A stretch of DNA of 7,082 nucleotides from Acidobacteriota bacterium. GTDB lineage: Bacteria; Acidobacteriota; Terriglobia; Terriglobales; Acidobacteriaceae. The stretch is taken from NCBI GenBank assembly GCA_021781255.1, contig JAJXXG010000846.1:1-7082 (forward strand), written 5' to 3'. A program made the position numbers and the translations under genes. Below, piece by piece: positions 1-4,539 of this stretch (positions within the stretch are counted from its first letter, which is position 1; every line of letters starts with the position of its first letter). The notes beneath the pieces were generated by a model that saw nothing but the letters and a program-made list of their open reading frames with translations, did not search any database and had not been told where the DNA came from.

Positions 1-910
1 GCGCATTATTGGCAAATGAGCCGTAAACCTGACCGTGCCAGTTGTTGGTTCCGGTGGCGGTGTTTACGTCAATCTGCGCGCCGCTCGTGGCTCCCTGTTG
101 CGCGTCATACATGGAAGCGTTCACGCGCAGTTCCTGCATGAACTCCGGCGGAGGCGAGGGCAGGCTGTTGCCGTTCGATCCGTAGACCGAGGTTCCCACG
201 GAGAACGAGCCGCCCACGGTGGCATAGCTGCCGATGTTGAAGTTGTAACGCTGCGAGGTTGATCCGCTGGAACTCTTACCGTTGAACAGGTTCGTCGAGT
301 CCACGCCATTCACCTGGAACGTGTTCGACGTATCGCGCTGGCCGTTTGCCCAGATGGGCTGGTTGCCGAGTCCCGCGTTGGAGTCCAGATTGGAGAGCAG
401 TTCGGCATTCACGCCGGGCGACAGCACGGCCAACTGCGTGAAGCTGCCGGTGGCCAGCGGCGTAATGTCAATCTGCGCGGTGTCGAGCGTGTAGCCGTTG
501 GTGGTGTCGGTCGCGTTCAGCAGCGGGGTCGAGGTCACCTCAATCGACTGCGACACATGGCCAATCCTCAGAGTCGCATTCACCGTGGTTGCACGCGCTT
601 CCTGTACCGGAATGCTGCGCAGCTGGGTCGTGTCGAATCCACCGTGGGTGACGGTCACCACGTAAGTACCGATGGGCAGATTGAATATCTGGAAGAAGCC
701 CGTCTCCTGGGAAGTGGTGCTTCGCGTTACGTTGATTGCGGAATTGGTTACGGTAACCGTAGCCCCGGGAATCGCTGCTCCTGTTGTGTCCAGCACGGTG
801 CCGTTGATGGAACCCAGGGTCTGTTGTGCGGAACTCGGAATACAACAAAAGAGCGCAGCCAGAAACATCAGGCCGCACCCAGTAAAGCGCCTCCATGAAA
901 CTCGATGCAT
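1..910 (-). CDS. TonB-dependent receptor, Oar-like, N-terminal part (cut by window edge)
   Basis: Only the first 303 codons are present; the reading frame is open to position 1. The ATG at 908-910 follows an AGGAGA ribosome-binding site by a few bases. Residues 1-29 form a signal peptide (basic start, hydrophobic core near residues 13-24, SSA before QQ as a likely cleavage site). Residues about 31-125 read as a carboxypeptidase-regulatory-like beta-sandwich, with the typical pattern GTVLDTTGAAIPGATVTVTN followed by G-F-F and LPIGTY. From about 126 onwards comes a plug-like region containing SPGVN and the stretch QRDTSNTFQVNGVDSTNLFN. This order is typical of the large TonB-dependent receptors of Acidobacteriota, which usually exceed 1,000 residues, so most of the outer-membrane barrel lies outside the window. 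The substrate cannot be told. The gene points the same way as btuB but is separated from it by 417 bases and a terminator, so it is probably a separate unit. Confidence 0.9.
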   Translation of the reverse strand, partial: MHRVSWRRFTGCGLMFLAALFCCIPSSAQQTLGSINGTVLDTTGAAIPGATVTVTNSAINVTRSTTSQETGFFQIFNLPIGTYVVTVTHGGFDTTQLRSIPVQEARATTVNATLRIGHVSQSIEVTSTPLLNATDTTNGYTLDTAQIDITPLATGSFTQLAVLSPGVNAELLSNLDSNAGLGNQPIWANGQRDTSNTFQVNGVDSTNLFNGKSSSGSTSQRYNFNIGSYATVGGSFSVGTSVYGSNGNSLPSPPPEFMQELRVNASMYDAQQGATSGAQIDVNTATGTNNWHGQVYGSFANNA

Positions 911-1076
911 TGGTCTCCTCGCAGTTTCTTCGCTTTGAGTGCATTGTTTTTGAGTTGCAGAAAATGGAAATAGGCGGTCGTGCTGCCTCGGCTTCAGATA
1001 CCTAGCTTGACCTGTACTGCATGAGGACTGTCTAAAGGGGGATAACGTAAGACAAGAATAGTGTGTGACAGCGACG

Positions 1077-1107
1077 TCCCTCTTTCCAAGAGGGAAATTC
1101 AATTTCC
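1077..1107. repeat. Two overlapping inverted repeats upstream of the Oar-like receptor
   Basis: TCCCTCTT (1077-1084) and AAGAGGGA (1088-1095) are perfect complements around a 3-base centre. GGAAATT (1093-1099) and AATTTCC (1101-1107) are perfect complements around a single C, and share bases with the first repeat. They lie about 170-200 bases upstream of the receptor start at 910. A regulator-binding site or a leader hairpin are both possible; neither strand has a T-run directly after it, so a terminator is unlikely. Function is inference only. Confidence 0.4.
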
Positions 1108-1212
1108 GAATCGGTTTACAAAAACTTAATTGTGGAAAAGGAGGGCGGAATTCCGACGCCGCGGTCGCAGCGGGAGGCGGGCCTCCGCGAATTGGCGCGG
1201 CATTTGGCCCTG

Positions 1213-1267
1213 AAATCAAAATATTCGCGCGACAGGCGGAATTCCGTCTGGATTCCGCCTGTCGCGC
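1213..1267 (-). terminator. Hairpin terminator of the btuB-like gene
   Basis: GCGCGACAGGCGGAAT (1227-1242) and its perfect complement at 1252-1267 form a 16-bp stem with a 9-base loop. Read on the minus strand, the hairpin starts about 60 bases after the stop codon at 1328 and is followed by the T-rich stretch AATATTTTGATTT (down to 1213). This fits intrinsic termination of leftward transcription. The plus-strand side has no T-run. The T-run is interrupted, so efficiency is uncertain, but the stem is very stable. Confidence 0.75.
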
Positions 1268-1327
1268 AGCAATGCATCTCAAATAATGGAATTAGGATGG
1301 TGCCCGGAGCAGGAGATGTGCCTCCAC

Positions 1328-3808
1328 TCAGCGCCCGCTTCCCTTGCCCCATTGCAAACGCAAACCGGTACGTACGCCCACGGGCAGGTTGACATAACCG
1401 ATGGGCGCAATGTGCTGATTATTGGTCAGGTTGTCCAACTGGCCGTAGACGCTTATCCACGAAAGTAGCTGGAAGTTGCCACCAGCATCCAGCTTGGCGT
1501 AGCCGTAGTCGAGATTGCGATTGGGCAGCAGCAGGCTGTTTCCGAAGTTGATATCCGAGCCACCGAGAAAGTCTGAGTCGTCTGACCGGCTGGCGAAGGC
1601 CGCCGTGAACAGGGCTGTCAGCCTGCTGTGCGAATAGCTGGCCGTAAAGAAGCCCGTATGCGGCGGGCGACGGAACGGGCGCGCGCCCTGGAGCGGCGAG
1701 TACACACCCACCGGGATTCCGTTGGAGGTGGGCACCGGCCCCAGCAGAGCTACGTCGTCATTGGAGAAGGAGCGCTGCACGACAGCGTCGAGGTAGGTGT
1801 ATCCGCCGCGCAGAAAGATGCTGCTTCGGATGCCGCCCTCCACGGTCGTTTCCACGCCGAGGGCGCGATATGCCTCCGTGTTCAGGCTCTGCTCGTAAGC
1901 TCCGTTGGCCTGCAGGAACTGCTCAAGTTGATTCTGCTGCTCCTGCGTCAGATTCGGCAGCAGTTGGGGGATGAGGTTCAAACCCACGTACTCGATCTGC
2001 CGCCCAAACTCGTTATGGAAAAAGCTGGTACGGAAAACGAGGCGCTTGCTGAAGAATGCCTGCTCCACGCCACCCTCATACGTGCGAGTGGTAGGGGCAG
2101 CCAGCGGCGTAATGTGCAGTTGCTGAATGGTGGATTGACCGCCGTTGCTCGCAAGAAAGTTGTAGAGCGAGTAGAACTGGTCGGTCAGTGAGGGCTCGCG
2201 CACTGCATCGCCAAAGTTGAACAGCAGGCGCGTACCGCTGAAGATGCCCTCGCGCGGCCGCAGCAGGTAAGCGGAGAAGCCGGCCCGCGGCGAGGTTTGC
2301 GTGCCAAACAAGGAATAGTGTTCCAGGTCGCCGCCCAGCGTATAGAAGAAGCGGTTCTTGAAGTCGCCATGCACGGACGCACGATAGTCGTAGTTGGTGC
2401 GCTCTACGGGTGTGTAGTACGAGCTGCCCGGCTCTGCGCCGCGTTCGTCCTCATACTGGAAGCCGATCATGCCCACCAGGTGCGGCGTAAAGTCGTAGTC
2501 GCCCTGATAGACCAGCTCATCCCGGTTTGAAACGAGCTGATGCCCCTGCGGGTAGGTCCCGGCGTAATCCAGCAGCGCCTGGCCGGTGACCGAGTAGCCG
2601 TTTGCGCCGGTAATCGTGACCACATTGCCATAGCTGTCGCCGTAGGCATCAAACGTGCCGGAGCCGCTCTGCGACCACAGATTGTACTGCTCGCGCTTGC
2701 GAGCCAGGCCGTAGCGCACTGTGTTGTGGAAGTCCGCCGTGGTCTGGTTGTCAATGGATGAGCTGAGATACAGATCCTGATCCTTCTGCGTAGCGTTGTC
2801 GGCCACATGGTAGAACTGCCACGCGTTGGGAACGCCCGTTCCGGCTACGCCGTAGTGCACCGTACCCCGTACCTGCGTGCGTCCGCTGGGCTGCCAGCCA
2901 AAGTTGCCCGCGGCGGTGGCCACGTGAAACTCGTCGTTGGGCAAGTCGTTCGCCGTCTGGTACCAGCTGAAGGCGCCCAGGTAATCGAGCTTGCGGTGCG
3001 CTCCGGCAACTTCAAGATCCTCTTGCGAAGAGGCAAAGCTGCCCGCATCTCCGTGGAACAGGAAGGACGGGAAACTGGTGGTGCCGTGTGGCGTGGTCAG
3101 GCTGACAACACCGCTGGCCGCGTCGGCTCCGTAGAGGCTGGAGTTGGGCCCGCGATAGACCTCCGCGCTCTCGACGGCGGTCGTTGAAAGCGGCCCGAAG
3201 TCGAATCTTCCGCCCAGGTCGCCCACGCTTATGCCGTCCATCAAAATCATGTTGGAGTCTGAGTCACCGCCGCGAATGAACAGAGAACTTTGTGCGCCGC
3301 GCTGGCCAGTCTGCGCTACAAATGTTCCGGGCATCAGCCGCAAAGCACTCACCAGGTCATTGCGCTGCGCCAGATCCAGCGGCTGCAGCACACTGGTCGC
3401 CGCGCTCGTTTGCGACTGCGGCGTGGGGGTTCCGGTCGCGGTCACCACAATGGACTCGCGCGCCCATTCCGGCTCCAGAACCAGGTTGCGCTCTACGCTG
3501 TCAAAGCGGCCGGCGTAGAACCCCGGCGTTGCCATCTGGCGGAACGTCCTGGCGGATACGACAAGATAGAAGCGGCTTTCGACGCCGGTCGTAACCTGGT
3601 AGCTTCCGTCCGGCCCGGAGACGGCCGTTGCCACCACTCCGCTCTGATTCAGGAGGGAGATCGTGGCGCCTGTCACCTTCGCCCCGGAGGTGTCCGTCAC
3701 GATGCCGCGAATAGACGCGGCGCGGCAGGCAATGGCGGCAAAAAAAGAAAGAAAAATGAGAAAGGAAACACGCGCGGCACGGGCGCGCAAGCGTGGCAAG
3801 TCTGTCAT
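1328..3808 (-). CDS. btuB: BtuB-like TonB-dependent receptor for vitamin B12 (cobalamin)
   Basis: This 826-residue outer-membrane receptor probably imports cobalamin into the periplasm using TonB-ExbB-ExbD energy. The N-terminus has a signal peptide (basic residues 6-13, hydrophobic 14-27, likely cleavage at CRA/AS near residue 30). Residues about 32-113 are a carboxypeptidase-regulatory-like domain, which E. coli BtuB lacks. A TonB box, SIVVTATG, lies at 119-126. The plug follows at about 135-240, with FIRGGDSDSNMILMDG (177-192) and VYRGPNSSLYG (217-227). The rest is a beta-barrel whose last strand ends near RLQW, followed by a short GKGSGR tail. The start is the ATG at 3806-3808: AAGGAG lies 5 bases upstream and a signal peptide follows directly. 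An in-frame ATG 29 codons earlier (3895) lies inside the riboswitch and is not the start. The cobalamin riboswitch upstream gives the substrate; another corrinoid remains possible. The gene appears monocistronic. Confidence 0.88.
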   Translation of the reverse strand: MTDLPRLRARAARVSFLIFLSFFAAIACRAASIRGIVTDTSGAKVTGATISLLNQSGVVATAVSGPDGSYQVTTGVESRFYLVVSARTFRQMATPGFYAGRFDSVERNLVLEPEWARESIVVTATGTPTPQSQTSAATSVLQPLDLAQRNDLVSALRLMPGTFVAQTGQRGAQSSLFIRGGDSDSNMILMDGISVGDLGGRFDFGPLSTTAVESAEVYRGPNSSLYGADAASGVVSLTTPHGTTSFPSFLFHGDAGSFASSQEDLEVAGAHRKLDYLGAFSWYQTANDLPNDEFHVATAAGNFGWQPSGRTQVRGTVHYGVAGTGVPNAWQFYHVADNATQKDQDLYLSSSIDNQTTADFHNTVRYGLARKREQYNLWSQSGSGTFDAYGDSYGNVVTITGANGYSVTGQALLDYAGTYPQGHQLVSNRDELVYQGDYDFTPHLVGMIGFQYEDERGAEPGSSYYTPVERTNYDYRASVHGDFKNRFFYTLGGDLEHYSLFGTQTSPRAGFSAYLLRPREGIFSGTRLLFNFGDAVREPSLTDQFYSLYNFLASNGGQSTIQQLHITPLAAPTTRTYEGGVEQAFFSKRLVFRTSFFHNEFGRQIEYVGLNLIPQLLPNLTQEQQNQLEQFLQANGAYEQSLNTEAYRALGVETTVEGGIRSSIFLRGGYTYLDAVVQRSFSNDDVALLGPVPTSNGIPVGVYSPLQGARPFRRPPHTGFFTASYSHSRLTALFTAAFASRSDDSDFLGGSDINFGNSLLLPNRNLDYGYAKLDAGGNFQLLSWISVYGQLDNLTNNQHIAPIGYVNLPVGVRTGLRLQWGKGSGR

Positions 3809-3813
3809 GCTGG

Positions 3814-3835
3814 CTCCTTCGTTCCCCTCGGAACG
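3814..3835 (-). promoter_or_regulatory. btuB ribosome-binding site with an abutting hairpin
   Basis: On the minus strand AAGGAG (3814-3819) sits 5 bases before the ATG at 3808, an optimal spacing that decides the start. Directly 5' of it, CGTTCC (3830-3835) pairs perfectly with GGAACG (3820-3825) around a GAGG loop. The hairpin ends on the base next to the Shine-Dalgarno. It may keep the site exposed, or form part of the riboswitch expression platform. No T-run follows, so a terminator is not indicated. Confidence 0.6.
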
Positions 3836-3858
3836 CAAGCGGGTTTGGGTGCGACCGG

Positions 3859-4096
3859 GACCGGTCTCCTGACTTGCGCCATTCTCATCGGCCACCTTCC
3901 CAAAGGCAGACCCTGCGGGACTGTCTCCAGTGGTTCATTGGCTGCCTTGCCTTGGCAAAGCAGCGCTGGCCGATCTCCTGCTCTGAGCCATACGACGGCC
4001 CATGCGGCAGGGGCGCTCACAGTTGCGGGGCAGTGGCGGAGTTTCACCGCCTTCCCGAACATCCCGGCGATTGCCGTGGTTGAACATACCGTCTCG
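3859..4096 (-). ncRNA. Adenosylcobalamin riboswitch in the btuB leader
   Basis: Read on the minus strand, this leader carries the conserved core of the cobalamin riboswitch class (Rfam RF00174). The first core block (4014-4056) reads GGGAAGGCGGTGAAACTCCG followed by CCACTGCCCCGCAACTGTGA. A second block (3895-3933) includes CCACTG, GGGAAGGTGGCC and GATGA. The B12 box, AGTCAGGAGACCGGTC (3859-3874), matches the consensus AGYCMGGARACCKGCC at 15 of 16 positions. A closing P1 helix can be drawn between GACGGT (4088-4093) and ACCGGTC (3859-3865), with one bulged base. In this class, binding of adenosylcobalamin or a related cobalamin represses the downstream gene. About 50 bases separate the aptamer from the start codon and no intrinsic terminator is visible, so control is probably at translation initiation (inference). 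The outer limits are approximate. Confidence 0.95.
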
Positions 4097-4110
4097 CGGA
4101 GAGGCGGCTC

Positions 4111-4141
4111 TGACGTCATGAAATGAGTTTCAGTGACATCA
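4111..4141 (-). repeat. Imperfect inverted repeat over the predicted btuB transcription start
   Basis: TGACGTCATGAAA (4111-4123) and TTTCAGTGACATCA (4128-4141) are complementary around a 4-base centre, with one inserted base and one mismatch. The predicted transcription start of btuB (about 4138) falls inside the right arm. It could be an operator for a repressor or a 5'-end hairpin of the leader RNA. I do not recognise the site as that of a known regulator family. Confidence 0.5.
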
Positions 4142-4144
4142 ATA

Positions 4145-4173
4145 TTTATAAGCGCTATCCAGCATGGTGTCAA
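4145..4173 (-). promoter_or_regulatory. sigma70-type promoter of the btuB transcript
   Basis: On the minus strand TTGACA (4168-4173, perfect -35) is followed after exactly 17 bases by TATAAA (4145-4150, 5 of 6 matches to the -10 consensus). Transcription would start near 4138, giving a leader of about 330 bases that contains the whole riboswitch. This is the best promoter in the window. It lies between the tRNA and the riboswitch, so btuB does not depend on tRNA transcription. Confidence 0.8.
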
Positions 4174-4227
4174 AAAGTAACGGTGCAAATCTCGGCTGGG
4201 AGGTCGGCGAAAAGGCTGGAAAAGCAC

Positions 4228-4304
4228 TGGTGACCCCGGGAAGATTCGAACTTCCGACACGCAGTTTAGGAAACTGCTGCTCTATCCACCTGAGCTACGG
4301 GGCC
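4228..4304 (-). tRNA. tRNA-Arg (anticodon CCT), 3' CCA encoded
   Basis: The minus strand folds as a complete 77-base tRNA. The acceptor stem is GGCCCCG with CGGGGTC (one G-U pair), the discriminator base is A, and CCA is encoded. The D arm contains GTAGCTCAG...GAGC. The anticodon stem GCAGT/ACTGC closes the loop TTCCTAA, giving anticodon CCT (4268-4270). The variable loop is GTGTC, and the T arm is GGAAG-TTCGAAT-CTTCC. It decodes AGG arginine codons. No truncated tRNA copy or integrase gene is seen nearby, so there is no sign that it serves as an integration site. Confidence 0.97.
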
Positions 4305-4539
4305 ACTGTAATCACAGGGTACCACCGGTAGCGATTCATCAGCCAATACCAGCAAAGGGTGCAGTTTATGTGAGCCTCATCACAGACAGACGTCTTTTGA
4401 TCTCGCTTCAATGAGGCAGAAAGAATTATTGAGCTTATTTACAACTTCGCTCCTTCGACGAACGGTCATGGAAGGAGTCTGGTCTCTGCCGTTCTTCCGT
4501 CTGCCTTGACTGGATCCCTCATCGAAGGAGGAAGCCCCC
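4305..4539. other. Divergent intergenic region between tRNA-Arg and the cytochrome gene
   Basis: About 235 bases that must hold the tRNA promoter (minus strand) and the cytochrome promoter (plus strand). I find no convincing sigma70 pair on either strand: near the tRNA only a weak TACCCT could act as a -10. The stretch 4395-4445 is AT-richer than its surroundings and is the likeliest place for the cytochrome promoter. The right part (4450-4530) can fold onto the cytochrome ribosome-binding site and is listed separately. Open frames crossing this region look spurious. Confidence 0.5.
4450..4531 (+). promoter_or_regulatory. Cytochrome mRNA leader with possible Shine-Dalgarno sequestration
   Basis: The ribosome-binding site is AAGGAGG (4525-4531), 8 bases before the ATG at 4540. 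CTCCTTCGA at 4450-4458 is a perfect 9-base complement of TCGAAGGAG at 4522-4530, so the leader could hide its own Shine-Dalgarno. The same upstream arm can instead pair with a second GAAGGAG at 4471-4477 (7 bp, 14-base loop), which would free the ribosome-binding site. GAACGG (4460-4465) and CCGTTC (4489-4494) can pair inside the long-range structure. The complementarity is seen directly; a switch is inference, and it requires transcription to start upstream of 4450. Confidence 0.4.

Larger units (their letters stand above)
911..1327. other. Intergenic region between the two TonB receptor genes
   Basis: I see no credible gene here: the short open frames lack ribosome-binding sites and recognisable composition. 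The right part (1213-1267) carries the terminator of the gene at 1328-3808. The middle (1077-1107) carries two overlapping inverted repeats. The left part must hold the promoter of the receptor that starts at 910, but I find no convincing -35/-10 pair on the minus strand. The 12-base word GGCGGAATTCCG occurs twice, at 1144-1155 and 1235-1246; the second copy is part of the terminator stem and loop. Confidence 0.6.

Noticed and set aside
540..944. A 134-codon minus-strand frame starting just upstream of the Oar-like receptor
   Set aside because: It is frame-shifted relative to the true receptor frame, which alone gives a signal peptide and a carboxypeptidase-regulatory-like domain. The receptor frame starts at 910 with an RBS and stays open to position 1.
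1065..1392. Short frames on both strands in the intergenic region
   Set aside because: They cross the terminator hairpin and the end of btuB, lack ribosome-binding sites and show no protein-like features.
3290..4126. A 278-codon plus-strand frame
   Set aside because: It lies antisense to btuB and runs through the riboswitch, has arginine-rich low-quality composition, and no ribosome-binding site. It is a shadow of the real gene.
3805..4260. A 151-codon minus-strand frame covering the tRNA flank, promoter and riboswitch
   Set aside because: It overlaps the tRNA 3' end and the structured leader RNA; both explain the sequence better than a protein.
4228..4304. tRNA-Arg as the attachment site of an integrated element
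   Set aside because: No integrase, no repeat of the tRNA 3' end and no composition shift are visible in the flanks; both neighbours look like ordinary chromosomal genes.
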